Origin: Streptomyces barringtoniae
GTDB taxonomy: Bacteria > Actinomycetota > Actinomycetes > Streptomycetales > Streptomycetaceae
NCBI RefSeq assembly: GCF_020819595.1
Contig: NZ_JAJHNP010000016.1
Span: 124,001-188,000, forward strand
Length of the DNA: 64,000 nt
Reading direction: 5' to 3'
Position 1 is the first letter of the stretch, and each line of letters opens with the position of its first letter. Of this stretch, positions 8,501 to 17,537 are shown in pieces. The position numbers and the translations under genes are program-made. The notes beneath the pieces are model-generated. The model had not been told where the DNA came from and ran no database searches. It worked only from the letters and a program-made list of their open reading frames with translations.

Positions 8501-8534
8501 GCGGAGTCGTGGGCAGGGCCGGGGTCAGGCCCGG

Positions 8535-8568
8535 AAAGCCCCCGGGCCGTGATCGGTTCGGGGGCTTT
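8535..8568 (-). terminator. Probable terminator of paralogue B
   Basis: AAAGCCCCC and GGGGGCTTT form a 9-base-pair stem about 30 bases downstream of the stop at 8594. Read on the minus strand it ends in a short T run. Confidence 0.6.
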
Positions 8569-8593
8569 TCCCATGCGTCGGGTGGTGGTTCTT

Positions 8594-9307
8594 TCACCAC
8601 CACCCGACGTGGTCGCAGACCACCCGGAAGCTGCCCACGACGCCGTGGTGACCGAATGCGCCATCGCCGTCGAAACCGAATTCGCCGTCGTGGCCATGGG
8701 GCACCACGCCGAAGGTCTCGCTGCGGGGTCCCACGACGGCGACCGGAGGGCCACCGTCGCAGTTGAAGCCCCGGAAGACCTCGACGGTCATCCTGCTCTC
8801 GTTGAGGACATTGAAGCTGCGCGCGCCCGGTCCGCTGGCCGCGGTGATGCACCCGTGAATGAAGGCGGGGTACGAACGCTCGTTGATGAAGATCCTTCCG
8901 GCTCGCCCGTGGCCGTCACCGCGTCCGCCACCGCCGTCACGTCCGCCACCGCCGTCACGTCCACCTCCGCCATCGCGTCCACCGCCGTCGCGGCCCCCGT
9001 TTCCGCCTCCGCCCCCGCTCTTGTTCTTGGCGCCCGAAGGATCCGTGGGAGATGCGGCAGAAGCGGCAGAAGCAGCAGAAGCGGCAGAAGCCGCGGATGC
9101 GTCGTGTGGGGCAGACTGAGCGGGGTGGTGGGCCGGTTGGGCAGGGTGGTGGAGTGGCTGGGCGGGGTGGTGGAGTGGCTGGGCCGGGTGGTGGACAGGC
9201 GGGGAAGCCGGGGTGGATTCGACGGTCGAGGCATAGGTGATGCCGGCGGCCGCCAGGACGGTCGCGCCTATTCCGGCACCGACCACGGCGAAAGCACGCG
9301 AGGGCAT
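8594..9307 (-). CDS. Secreted protein of unknown function (paralogue B)
   Basis: This protein of about 237 residues has a signal peptide (MPSRAFAVVGAGIGATVLAAAG), a HHPAQPL repeat region (about five copies), a run of SAA repeats, a long Gly/Arg/Asp linker with repeated GGGGRD units, and the same C-terminal domain as paralogue A (GRIFINERSYPAF to VVCDHVGWW). The low-complexity spacers have expanded relative to paralogue A while the terminal domain is conserved, so the domain is probably what is selected. I choose the ATG at 9307 over an in-frame GTG at 9313 because of the GAGAAG spacing. Role unknown; predicted extracellular. Confidence 0.75.
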   Translation of the reverse strand: MPSRAFAVVGAGIGATVLAAAGITYASTVESTPASPPVHHPAQPLHHPAQPLHHPAQPAHHPAQSAPHDASAASAASAASAASAASPTDPSGAKNKSGGGGGNGGRDGGGRDGGGGRDGGGGRDGGGGRGDGHGRAGRIFINERSYPAFIHGCITAASGPGARSFNVLNESRMTVEVFRGFNCDGGPPVAVVGPRSETFGVVPHGHDGEFGFDGDGAFGHHGVVGSFRVVCDHVGWW

Positions 9308-9593
9308 GGGCACTTCTCTCTTTTCGTACGTGCGTCGGCCGGACGACCGACCTGCGACGAAAGTACCGAAAGCTCACATAACCGGCATTCCATGCATATC
9401 CAAGGTGTGACGCTGTGAGGCCAACCAGGTGTCGGACAACCGGGTCAAGGCCGGGAAGGCCGCCGACGTCACGGTCGAGCCGCACTTCCACTGGCCGCTC
9501 GTATGGCTCGTTCGGGTGCGCATCTCGTGCGGGTTCCGCCCTCGATGCCAAGGCTTGACTTCGCGATCTGTCTCCTCGTGAAGGTGGAAGAAC

Positions 9594-9890
9594 ATGCCGA
9601 CGTACGTCGCCTTGCTGAGCTGGACCGAACAAGGGGTCCGAAACTACAAGGACACCGCGAAACGCGCCGAGACCTTCGGCTCAGCGGTACAGAAGCTCGG
9701 GGCGAAGCTCCTGAGCATCTACTGGACCGTCGGTCCGTACGACCTCGTGGCCGTCGTCGAGGCACCCGACGACGAAACTGCCGCGGCAGCACTCCTGCAA
9801 CTCGGCGGCGTGGGCAACGTCCGTTCCACGACGCTGCGGGCCTTCGGCCGAGAGGAGATGGAGCGCGTCATCGCCAAGGCCGCCGGCTGA
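9594..9890 (+). CDS. GYD domain protein
   Basis: This 98-residue protein matches the GYD family (ferredoxin-like dimeric alpha-beta barrel). It opens MPTYVALLSWTEQGVRNYKDT, has a GAKLLSIYWTVGPYDLVAVVEAPDDETA core in which the G-x-YD signature is plain, and ends GREEMERVIAKA. The function of GYD proteins is not established. The interval upstream (9308-9593) holds the duplicated promoter-like stretch of paralogue B and otherwise no convincing gene. Confidence 0.85.
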   Translation: MPTYVALLSWTEQGVRNYKDTAKRAETFGSAVQKLGAKLLSIYWTVGPYDLVAVVEAPDDETAAAALLQLGGVGNVRSTTLRAFGREEMERVIAKAAG

Positions 9891-9926
9891 CGAGGGACCC
9901 CTGCGGACGGACCCGTCCCGCGGGCG

Positions 9927-11000
9927 TCAGGCCGTGTGCTGATAGGCCGGGTAGGTGAGGTAGCCGGTGTCGCCGCCCTGGTAGTACGTGGCCTCGTCGA
10001 CGGGGGCGACCGGCAGGCCGGTGCGGAGGCGTTCGACGAGGTCGGGGTTGGCCAGGAAGCCACGGCCGAAGCTGATCAGGTCGGCGCCGAGGCCCAGCCA
10101 GTGGTCGGCTTCCGCGCGGCCGGTCTGCTTGGGGCCCATCGGGAGGACCGGATTCACGACCAGCGTGCCGGGCCAGGCGCGGCGCAGACCCAGGAGTACC
10201 TCCTCGTCCGTGGTCATCTCGAGGTGGACGTAGGCGAGTTGGAGCCGGGCCAGTTCGGTCAGCAGCGCGGTGTTGAGCGCGAGCGCGTCGGTCTCCTCGA
10301 CGCCCCAGAAGCCGCCCCCTGGGGAGAGGCGGATGCCCGTCCTGGCCGCGCCGACCGCATCCACCGTCGCGGCCACGGCCTCCACGGCGAACCGGATCCG
10401 GCCCGCGATCGTGCCGCCGTAGCGGTCCGTGCGCCGGTTGGCGTTGGAGGAGAGGAACTGGGAGATCAAGTAGCCGTTGGCGCCGTGGAGTTCGACTCCG
10501 TCGAAGCCGGCGTCGATGGCGCGGCGAGCCGCCTCGGCGTACGCGTGGGCGTGTTCGGGCACCTCGGCGGTGTCCAGTGCGCGGGGCGTGGGCGCGGGCT
10601 GCGGGCCGGTCGGGGTGAAGACGTCGCCCACTGCGGCGATCGCCGAGGGGCCGACGGGCTGGTGGCCGGTCGTGTCGGGGTGCGAGACCCGGCCGCCGTG
10701 CATGATCTGGGCGAAGATCCGCCCGCCGTTGATGTGCACGGCGTCGGTCACGGCACGCCATGAGGTGGCCTGCTCATCGGTGTGCAGTCCCGGTGTGCCA
10801 GGGTTGGACTGCCCGATGAGACTGGGCTGCACGCCCTCGGACACGATCAGCCCGGCCGTCGCGCGTTGCGCGTAGTACATGGCCATGGACGGTGTGGCGA
10901 GGCCGCCGGTCGCGGCCCTGACGCGGGTCATCGGGGCCATCACCATCCGGTTGGGCAGGGTCAGGTCGCCGAGTCGGTAGCTGCTGAACAACGTCGTCAC
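9927..11000 (-). CDS. Old Yellow Enzyme family alkene reductase (NADH:flavin oxidoreductase)
   Basis: This 357-residue FMN-dependent TIM barrel starts at a GTG preceded by GGAGGA seven bases away. Hallmarks in order are LTLPNRMVMAPMTRVRA, a GLIVSEG strand, the substrate/flavin region HGANGYLISQFLSSNANRRTDRYGG, and the phosphate-binding end LGADLISFGRGFLANPDLVERL. These enzymes reduce activated C=C bonds or nitro groups. It is divergent from a MerR regulator with a perfect dyad in the interval, the usual arrangement for inducible electrophile detoxification. Confidence 0.93.
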   Translation of the reverse strand: MTTLFSSYRLGDLTLPNRMVMAPMTRVRAATGGLATPSMAMYYAQRATAGLIVSEGVQPSLIGQSNPGTPGLHTDEQATSWRAVTDAVHINGGRIFAQIMHGGRVSHPDTTGHQPVGPSAIAAVGDVFTPTGPQPAPTPRALDTAEVPEHAHAYAEAARRAIDAGFDGVELHGANGYLISQFLSSNANRRTDRYGGTIAGRIRFAVEAVAATVDAVGAARTGIRLSPGGGFWGVEETDALALNTALLTELARLQLAYVHLEMTTDEEVLLGLRRAWPGTLVVNPVLPMGPKQTGRAEADHWLGLGADLISFGRGFLANPDLVERLRTGLPVAPVDEATYYQGGDTGYLTYPAYQHTA

Positions 11001-11058
11001 GTCGGGCTCCTCCGTCCGTATCGTGTGCCCGGATGCCGGGCACAGCGCTACGCTAAAA

Positions 11059-11076
11059 CCTGACATGGATGTCAGG
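11059..11076. promoter_or_regulatory. MerR-type operator between OYE and regulator
   Basis: CCTGACAT-GG-ATGTCAGG is a perfect 8-base inverted repeat. For the leftward OYE promoter it sits between TTGCCC (11076-11081, minus strand) and TAGCGT (11050-11055), separated by about 20 bases. Such an overlong spacer is typical of MerR-activated promoters. Confidence 0.65.
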
Positions 11077-11114
11077 GGCAAGCGGTGTGGCGTGGTTCAC
11101 CATGGGAGGCAGTC

Positions 11115-11540
11115 GTGCGGATCGGCGAGCTCGCGGCGCGTACCGACGTCAGCGTCCGGTCGCTGCGCTACTACGAGGAGCAGGGGCTGCTGACCAGCAG
11201 CCGTAGCGCCGGGGGGCAGCGGCATTACACGGAGGCCGAGGTGGAGCGGGTGCGATTCATCCAGCGCCTGTACGCGGCGGGCCTGTCCAGTCGTACGATT
11301 TCCGAGCTGCTGCCCTGCGTCGACACACCCAGCGAGGGCAACTACGACGCCGCTCTCGAGCGGATGGCGCAGGAGCGCAACCGGCTCTCCGAGCACATCG
11401 ACGAACTCGTGCGGACCCGGGCCGCGTTGGACGGCCTGATGGCCACGGCCCGGGCCCATCGGGAGAGCGAGGCACGCGCTCAAGGAGTCCGCCATGGGTC
11501 AGGTGACGGGGCGAGCGCCCCACGCGTCCTGGAGAGCTGA
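11115..11540 (+). CDS. MerR-family regulator
   Basis: This 141-residue protein starts at GTG behind GGGAGG. The MerR winged helix is clear: RIGELAARTDVSVRSLRYYEEQGLL then RHYTEAEVERVRFIQRL. A dimerisation coiled coil (about residues 80-125, RMAQERNRLSEHIDELVRTRAAL) follows. No metal-binding Cys cluster is present, so an organic or electrophile signal is more likely than a metal. It is divergent from the OYE gene it probably activates. Its 3' end overlaps the convergent DUF551-like gene by 42 bases. Confidence 0.9.
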   Translation: MRIGELAARTDVSVRSLRYYEEQGLLTSSRSAGGQRHYTEAEVERVRFIQRLYAAGLSSRTISELLPCVDTPSEGNYDAALERMAQERNRLSEHIDELVRTRAALDGLMATARAHRESEARAQGVRHGSGDGASAPRVLES

Positions 11541-11888
11541 CTGCACGTCCGCCCCAAGAACCAGGTGTGTCGTCCCGCCCGGCAGGGTGGGCAGCTCAGC
11601 CCAGTGAGTCACGGTCTCCTCACCGGCAAGGCCGTAGGGCAGACGGACAACCCCGTCGGAATCGACGAAGCAGTCCTTGTGCTCCGCCCCGTCCTCACTC
11701 CAGTGAAGAGTCGTGAAGACCATCGGCCTCACCAGCCAGAACTCCTCACCCAACGCGGTATCGGCTCCGGACCCGGTGGCGCTGTCAGCCGGATACCGGC
11801 CCGTGATCGCCGCTGCCACCGGCGTACCGCTCCGAGGCAGCCTCTCGCGTGCGTCGACCCACGTCACCGTGGTGTTCAGATGCGTCAT
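11499..11888 (-). CDS. DUF551-like protein
   Basis: This 129-residue protein opens HLNTTVTWVDARERLPRSGTPV and ends with TVTHWAELPTLPGG. That is the W-x-x-x-x-x-RLP ... VTHW-x-x-LP frame seen in DUF551 proteins, a small domain common in phage and actinobacterial genomes with no known activity. The reading frame extends to 12095, but the upstream part looks like non-coding DNA; I use the ATG at 11888 with an AGGTGG site. The final 42 bases overlap the MerR gene tail-to-tail. Confidence 0.65.
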   Translation of the reverse strand: MTHLNTTVTWVDARERLPRSGTPVAAAITGRYPADSATGSGADTALGEEFWLVRPMVFTTLHWSEDGAEHKDCFVDSDGVVRLPYGLAGEETVTHWAELPTLPGGTTHLVLGADVQSALQDAWGARPVT

Positions 11889-12109
11889 CTCCACCTTCAC
11901 TCGGGCACTCGGGCACTCGGCAAATCGTCTTCCGCCCCCATACCGGCGTCCGGCAGGGCCACTGCCCACACCCCGGCACCCGGCAAGACCGACCTGCGCT
12001 CGCGGGGGTTGCCCGAGCCGGAACGAACACTCGGCGAACCTGTGCGGCCACAGCGCGGGGCGTTGACAAGTCGCTGTTCGGACAATGGCGTTCACGACAG
12101 GATGCCGCC

Positions 12110-12733
12110 ATGCACCATGCTGACGAAGAGCCCGAGCCGCCCGAGCTGATCCGCCGCTACGTCACGCCCGACCGGCGGTACCTCAAACTTGGTGGCGGCC
12201 TTCTCCGGATGAGCGGGCGCGACCGTGACACGTTCACGAGGAATCTGGCCAAGGCCGCCCGTGAGATCAGCCCTCGTGAACTGGGCATTCTCCTCGACGG
12301 AGGATGGCGCGAGCGCAAGACGGCAGCCTGGCTCATTGCCGTCGCCGGCGGAACCGAGTTCCGCGAACGCCTCGGCGAACTCCTGCTCGCCAGCGAAGGA
12401 CCCTATGCGGGGCAGGCATACTGCGTCGCTCTCGCCACCTTCGGCACGTCTGCCGACTCCGACCTCCTGATCGCCTACCTCGACCACTACCTGCGTCGCC
12501 CCGACCTCTACTACGACCAGACAGCCGCCCTCGGCACACTTCTGTTGCTTGACGCCAGGCACGGCGCCGACCAGGCGGGCAGGTTCCTCACCCCGGAAGG
12601 TCTCTGGCAGCGCTGGACCGACGGGCCGCCCAGCAAGAACTGCGACATCCCCGGCGCCTACCGCGAGTTCATCGGCCGGCTCTGCGTTGTCGCCGATGAG
12701 AGCGCCAGACACTACGCAAGTGAAGAAAACTGA
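12110..12733 (+). CDS. DUF6000 family protein
   Basis: This 207-residue soluble protein contains RYVTPDRRYLKLGGGLL, GILLDGGWRERKTAAWLIAV, a GPYAGQAYCVALATFGT stretch and LIAYLDHYLRRPDLYYDQTAAL. That spacing matches the DUF6000 family, frequent in Streptomyces and of unknown function. The alpha-helical, repeat-like layout resembles small immunity-type proteins, but there is no toxin gene beside it. The ATG at 12110 has an AGGA stretch upstream. The 277 bases that follow hold no gene I can support. Confidence 0.7.
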   Translation: MHHADEEPEPPELIRRYVTPDRRYLKLGGGLLRMSGRDRDTFTRNLAKAAREISPRELGILLDGGWRERKTAAWLIAVAGGTEFRERLGELLLASEGPYAGQAYCVALATFGTSADSDLLIAYLDHYLRRPDLYYDQTAALGTLLLLDARHGADQAGRFLTPEGLWQRWTDGPPSKNCDIPGAYREFIGRLCVVADESARHYASEEN

Positions 12734-13010
12734 CGATTGCTGCCGGTGCCGCATAAAGCGGGGTGCGGAAGTCGGTCAGCCTGCGTGCGCGGTACCACTC
12801 TGGGGCAGTCCGCCTTCCTTCTTCTGAGCCGTCCGAGCCTTTTTGGGAACATCAGTTTCCTCTGGTGGCCACCCGGATTCGTCAGGAGTGGTCACAGCTT
12901 TCGCCATGCAACTCAGGGTTTCGTCGCGCAATTCTGGCGAAGCCGGCTTCTCTGCGACGGTCGGCCCTTGCCGGGCAACCGCAACGACGGCAAGGCGCGG
13001 GAACCGGGGG

Positions 13011-15059
13011 TCATGACTTCAGCGCGGCCGACACCTGTTGCTCCAGCCACGGGGTGACGAAGCCCATGCCGACCTTGGTGAGGTGCACGCCGTCGCCGTC
13101 CGGGTAGAGACGCTTGCCCTGGGCGTTGTACTGTATGCAGTCGCCGTGGGGGCACAGGTACGCGTCGAGGTCCACCAGGGACACCTGGGCCGGAGCGGAC
13201 TTCACGTAGCTGCCGATCACGTCGTCGAAGCAGGTGCCCCACTTGTCAATGATGGCGCCGTTGGCCCGGCGCTCGTTCATGAGCAGGATCTTCGCCTTGG
13301 GGGCCTGCTTGTGGATCAGGGAGACGGCCGTGTCCAGCTGCTTCAGGTAGCGGGTGCGGTACGCGGTGTCGCAGGACGTCAGCCACTTGCCACCGATCTG
13401 CTGCTCCGCCGCGTCCCAGCCGACGTGCACGAGGACGGCGTCCGGCTCGGCGTTCTGCATGTTGTTCGTCCAGAAGTCCTTCCAGGCGAGGCACGCCGCC
13501 CAGTTCTTCAGAACCTTGCCCACGCGGTCGCGTACCGCCTGGGGCTGCATGATGCCGCAGCCGCCCTGGCCGCCGTCGACCACGGCGTACTTGTCGCCGT
13601 ACTGCGACAGTGCTGTCGCGAAGTCCTCCGCCATTGAGTCGCCGAGCGTCAGGACCAGCGGCTTGCCGTCGGGGCGCATGGAGTCGGCGACGTACGTGGG
13701 GAGGTACCAGGAGCCGAAGCCGATGACGAGAGAGGCCGCGGTGAACAAGGGGACCGCCCGGGAGGGGCGCCAGTCGCGGACGCGGTACTGCTCGATCGAG
13801 TAGTGCATGATCATGGCGAGCAGCCAGGTGAGGCCGGTGCCCAGCAGGAACAGGGCGTACGGCTTCATGTCCGGATAGACCATCAGCAGCAGCCAGTACA
13901 CGGGCAGATGCAGCAGGTACAGGCTGTAGGAGATCTGCCCGATCTCCATGAGCGGCTTGAGGCGCAGGACACGGGCCAGTGGGCCGCGGTCGGTACTGAG
14001 GCAGGCGGCGGTCACCGCGATCAGGAGGGCGACGACCGCGAGGCCGCCCTGGTAGAGCCGAGGCTCGTGGTAAGTGCTCACCTTGACGCTGCAGTAGACC
14101 ACCGCGGCCAGCGAGACCGTCGCGGTCACAGAAGCGAGGTGGTAGCCGGCCCTCGGACCGTGGCCGCGCCGGGCGGCCCCGCGCTGGACCAGGTACACCA
14201 CGAAAGCCGCCGCCGCGCCCGCCATGAAAGCCACCGCTCGCGTCTGCGTCGCCAGGTACAGGTAGTCGGTGTCGTGGTTGCCGCCCTGCCACAACACCGG
14301 TGCGACCAGCGCGGACGCGCCGAAGAGCAGTACCGCGAGGACCGCGACGGGCAGCACACGGCGGCGGAAGACGCTGAAGGCGAGGACCAGGACCAGTGGC
14401 CACGCCACGTAGAACTGCTCGGTGATGCTCAACGACCACATTGCCGACAGCGGCTGGACCGCGCCGAAGTGGTTCCAGTATGCGTCGCCGCGGGCGATCT
14501 GCGCCCAGTTGCCGATCTGCAGCAGCGCACCGAGCGCCTGTTCGGAGACTGCCCGCGCCTCCTTCAGCGGGCTGGTGAGGTACGAGATCCCTACTACCAG
14601 GCCGAGCGTGATCAGCAGTCCGGGCAGCAGTCGCTTGAAGCGGCGGCGGTAGAAGCGGCCGATGCGGATGCGGCCAGTGCGTTCCACCTCGCGGATCAGA
14701 ACGAGCGTGGTCAGGAAGCCGGAGAGCACGAAGAAGGCGTCCACGCCGAAGAGGCCGTTGCTGAACCAGTTGGTGTGGTACAGCAGCACCGACAGGATCG
14801 CGAGGCCGCGAAGCCCGTCGACGGCGTCGAAGCGGGAGCGCAGGGGGGCGGGTTCCGGCTTCGTGTCCGTCCTCGGTGCGGATTCCGGAGCGGCTACGAC
14901 GGTGACGTGCTCGGGGGCGTCAGGCTGCTGCGGGATCAGTTGGCCGACGTACTGCGGCGGGACCGGCGGGATGCCGTATCCCTGCTGGCCGTAGCCCCCG
15001 TACGCCTGTTGCTGCCCCCAACCCTCGGGCCCGGGGCGGTCAGTGGGCTGTCGATGCAT
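13011..15059 (-). CDS. Acyltransferase 3 / SGNH-hydrolase fusion (OafA-type O-acyltransferase)
   Basis: This 682-residue protein has a Gln/Gly/Tyr-rich cytoplasmic leader (residues 1-70), then an acyltransferase-3 domain with about ten helices starting RFDAVDGLRGLAILSVLLYH and including FGVDAFFVLSGFL and RRRFKRLLPGL. A C-terminal SGNH domain (about 480-682) has the nucleophile block LTLGDSMAEDF and the Asp-His pair in DGDGVHLT. Such proteins acylate cell-surface glycans across the membrane. Its ATG overlaps the end of the nucleotidyltransferase gene by 20 bases, so the two are translationally coupled and last in the exopolysaccharide operon. Confidence 0.93.
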   Translation of the reverse strand: MHRQPTDRPGPEGWGQQQAYGGYGQQGYGIPPVPPQYVGQLIPQQPDAPEHVTVVAAPESAPRTDTKPEPAPLRSRFDAVDGLRGLAILSVLLYHTNWFSNGLFGVDAFFVLSGFLTTLVLIREVERTGRIRIGRFYRRRFKRLLPGLLITLGLVVGISYLTSPLKEARAVSEQALGALLQIGNWAQIARGDAYWNHFGAVQPLSAMWSLSITEQFYVAWPLVLVLAFSVFRRRVLPVAVLAVLLFGASALVAPVLWQGGNHDTDYLYLATQTRAVAFMAGAAAAFVVYLVQRGAARRGHGPRAGYHLASVTATVSLAAVVYCSVKVSTYHEPRLYQGGLAVVALLIAVTAACLSTDRGPLARVLRLKPLMEIGQISYSLYLLHLPVYWLLLMVYPDMKPYALFLLGTGLTWLLAMIMHYSIEQYRVRDWRPSRAVPLFTAASLVIGFGSWYLPTYVADSMRPDGKPLVLTLGDSMAEDFATALSQYGDKYAVVDGGQGGCGIMQPQAVRDRVGKVLKNWAACLAWKDFWTNNMQNAEPDAVLVHVGWDAAEQQIGGKWLTSCDTAYRTRYLKQLDTAVSLIHKQAPKAKILLMNERRANGAIIDKWGTCFDDVIGSYVKSAPAQVSLVDLDAYLCPHGDCIQYNAQGKRLYPDGDGVHLTKVGMGFVTPWLEQQVSAALKS

Positions 15060-16173
15060 GGAGAGCTCCGGAGTGGGCGGTCGTGCAGGGGGCAGGGACG
15101 GCGGAGGTGCGGACGCCGTGCGCGGGCAGGTGAGCGCCGCAGGCGATGCGCAGGCCGGGAGGAAGCTCGTTGCCCTCGTCGATCCGGGCGCCGTCGCCGA
15201 CGACCACCGCGTTGAGGACGCTGCCCCGGCCGACCCGGGCGTGCCGGCCGATCACGGAGCGTTGGAGGCTGACGCGGGCGTCGATCCGGGCGCCGGACAG
15301 CAGCACGCTGCCCTCGACGACCGTGCCCTCGCCGATCACCGCACCGGCCCCCACCACCGTGCCGCCGCTGAGCACGGCACTCGGGTGGACCTCGGCGCCG
15401 GGCAGCACCAGGGCCTCGCCCACCGGGCCGGGCAGCGCAGGAGAGGCGACCCTGCCACGCACCAGGTCGGCCGAGCCCTGGACGAACGCGGCCGGGGTGC
15501 CGAGGTCGAGCCAGTAGCCGTCGTCGACGACGCCGCGCACATGGGCGCCCGAGGTGAGCAGCTCGGGGAAGGTCTCGCGCTCCACGGAGACGACGCGGTC
15601 GGCCGGGATGCGGTCGAGCACCTCGCGGGTGAAGACGTAGCAGCCGGCGTTGATCTGGTCGGTGGTGATCTCCTCGGGGGTCTGCGGCTTCTCCAGGAAC
15701 GCCGTGACTCGGCCGGCGGCGTCGGTGGGGACGAGGCCGAAGGCACGCGGGTCCTCGACCCGCTTGAGGTGCAGGGTGACGTCGGCGCCGGAGGCCTGGT
15801 GGCCGTCTCGCAGAGCCGCGATGTCGAGGCCGGAGAGGATGTCGCCGTTCAGGACGAGCACCGGCTCGTCGGGGGCGCTGCGCAGCCGTTCGGCGGCGTT
15901 ACGGATGGCGCCGCCGGTGCCGAGGGGGGTCTTCTCGGTGACGTACTCCAGCTCCAGGCCGAGCCGGCTGCCGTCGCCGAACTCGGCTTCGAAGAGCTCC
16001 GCCAGGTAGGAGGTGGCGAAGACGATCCGGGTGACTCCCGCCGCGGCCGCGCGCGCCAACTGGTGCGTGAGGAACGGCACCCCGGCCACGGGAAGCAGCG
16101 GCTTGGGGATGTGGCTGGTCAGAGGCCGGAGTCTGGTGCCCTGACCGCCCACGAGAAGGATCGCTTCAGTCAT
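15040..16173 (-). CDS. Sugar nucleotidyltransferase (GDP-mannose pyrophosphorylase-like)
   Basis: This 377-residue protein begins with the nucleotide-binding loop AILLVGGQGTRLRPLTSHIPKPLLPVAG. The metal-binding LVLNGDILSG motif and the sugar-contact EKPQTPEE stretch follow. From about residue 250 a left-handed beta-helix of hexapeptide repeats (GTVVGAGAVIGEGTVVEG style) resembles actinobacterial GDP-mannose or glucose-1-phosphate pyrophosphorylases. It would supply activated sugar to the GT2 enzyme encoded two genes upstream. Sugar specificity cannot be fixed from sequence alone; the mannan-type neighbours favour mannose. Confidence 0.9.
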   Translation of the reverse strand: MTEAILLVGGQGTRLRPLTSHIPKPLLPVAGVPFLTHQLARAAAAGVTRIVFATSYLAELFEAEFGDGSRLGLELEYVTEKTPLGTGGAIRNAAERLRSAPDEPVLVLNGDILSGLDIAALRDGHQASGADVTLHLKRVEDPRAFGLVPTDAAGRVTAFLEKPQTPEEITTDQINAGCYVFTREVLDRIPADRVVSVERETFPELLTSGAHVRGVVDDGYWLDLGTPAAFVQGSADLVRGRVASPALPGPVGEALVLPGAEVHPSAVLSGGTVVGAGAVIGEGTVVEGSVLLSGARIDARVSLQRSVIGRHARVGRGSVLNAVVVGDGARIDEGNELPPGLRIACGAHLPAHGVRTSAVPAPCTTAHSGALHASTAH

Positions 16174-16287
16174 GTGGTGTCCGCCTAGGGTCGCGGGGAC
16201 GAATGGTGGGTGGTGGGGGGAATCTCTCAGGAGCGCTCGGGCTCTGTGGATCTCCCGGGATGTCCGGGGAACTTCACGACTCGACGG

Positions 16288-17517
16288 CTACGGGGCGGTG
16301 TTGCCCGGCCCCGCGTAGTCGGAGCTGAAACAGGCCTTGATGGCCTGCTCGCTCTGCGTGCGGCCGGCGAAGTCCAGACGTGAGGCGGTCTTGTCGTCCG
16401 GTGGCGTGTTGGGGTCGTCGTCGAACCAGATCGACCACCAGTAGACGCCGGTCATCCGGCGCTCCTGGACCACCTGGCAGACTGCCTTGTACCAGTTGGC
16501 CTGCACCGTCGGGTTGACGGGCCGGCGGGCGTAGAAGTCGCCGGGCGCGTGGTAGGCGCCGTCCATGGCGCCGATGCCGGCCTCGGAGAGGGTGATGTGG
16601 GGCAGGGCGCCGGTCGACTTCCTGTCCAGCCACTCGTCCCAGCCCTTGACCAGCTGGCTCACCGGCGCGGTGTCCGCCACCTTGACCGGGAAGTAGGCGT
16701 CGATGCCGAGGTGGTTGACCGGCATGTTGATGCGGCCGGTCACGTAGTTGTCCCAGTTGGCGTCGTAGGCGACCTCGCCGGAGAAGGTCTTCTCCGCGGT
16801 GGCGACCAGGGAGTCCCAGCCGGGGTCGCCCTCCATCGAGGTCAGCTCGGTGCCGATGACGAAAGTGTTCACCTTCTCCGCCTGGGCGACCTTGAGATAC
16901 GGCGCGAGGAGGGTCCGGTAGGAGCGGAACCAGGCGGAGCGGGAGGCGGGCTCGATGTTGCCGCGCCAGCCGGTCGGCGGGTCCAGGGAGGCCTCGTCCA
17001 TGACAGGGCGGATCGTCGTGCGGAAGCCGGCGTCCTCGAAGACGTTCAGGACACGCCGGAGGCGTTCCGGGGACGGGGTACCGGCTCCGGCCTTCGTCAC
17101 ATCGGACGTACGGCCCTCGGTGTAGAAGGGGAAGGACAGCGACACCGAGTTGGCACCCAGGCCGACGAGGTACTTGGCCTGCTTGCGGGCCTGGGCCTCG
17201 ATGAATGCGTCGGATCGTTTCTGCTTCTCCTCCTCCCAGTAGATCTGCACACCCCACTGGGCCGCCCCCGGCTTCCAGGGCTCGGCCACCCTGAGGACGT
17301 CGGCGGCGGACGGGGCGGAGCTCTTCGGTGTACCGGCGGTCGGGGCGTCGGAGCCGGACTCCGGGGAGTCACCGACGACGATCTTCGGCAGCACCGAGCC
17401 CGACTCCCAGCGCACCGGGTGGTTGCCGAGGACGAAGGGGACGCCCAGCACGAGGCTGAGGACGGTCACCGGGAAGATGGCGAGCAGGGGCAGCCGGGAA
17501 CGTGAACGCTTCATCAT
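16288..17517 (-). CDS. Secreted GH113-like glycoside hydrolase
   Basis: This 409-residue protein has an N-terminal signal/anchor (LLAIFPVTVLSLVLGVPF), a Ser/Pro spacer, then a TIM barrel. Candidate catalytic residues are the Glu in TFVIGTELTSMEGD (acid/base) and the Glu in ITLSEAGIGAMDG (nucleophile), the arrangement of clan GH-A GH113 mannanases. YWWSIWFDDDPNTP closes the barrel. It lies 20 bases after the GT2 synthase, so it probably trims or releases the polymer made by that enzyme, much as cellulase-type hydrolases do in cellulose operons. Substrate assignment to mannan is an inference. Confidence 0.82.
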   Translation of the reverse strand: MMKRSRSRLPLLAIFPVTVLSLVLGVPFVLGNHPVRWESGSVLPKIVVGDSPESGSDAPTAGTPKSSAPSAADVLRVAEPWKPGAAQWGVQIYWEEEKQKRSDAFIEAQARKQAKYLVGLGANSVSLSFPFYTEGRTSDVTKAGAGTPSPERLRRVLNVFEDAGFRTTIRPVMDEASLDPPTGWRGNIEPASRSAWFRSYRTLLAPYLKVAQAEKVNTFVIGTELTSMEGDPGWDSLVATAEKTFSGEVAYDANWDNYVTGRINMPVNHLGIDAYFPVKVADTAPVSQLVKGWDEWLDRKSTGALPHITLSEAGIGAMDGAYHAPGDFYARRPVNPTVQANWYKAVCQVVQERRMTGVYWWSIWFDDDPNTPPDDKTASRLDFAGRTQSEQAIKACFSSDYAGPGNTAP

Positions 17518-17537
17518 CAGTCTGTGTCCGAGGGAGG

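Noticed and set aside
8860..9100. Repeated GGGGRDG-coding units resembling a CRISPR-like or tandem DNA array
   Set aside because: Repeats are short, in frame and without unique spacers; they encode the Gly/Arg linker of paralogue B.
9420..9593. Possible coding scrap (NQVSDNRVKAGKAADVTVEP) upstream of the GYD gene
   Set aside because: No start codon, short, and it ends in the GYD leader; could be a gene relic but cannot be supported.
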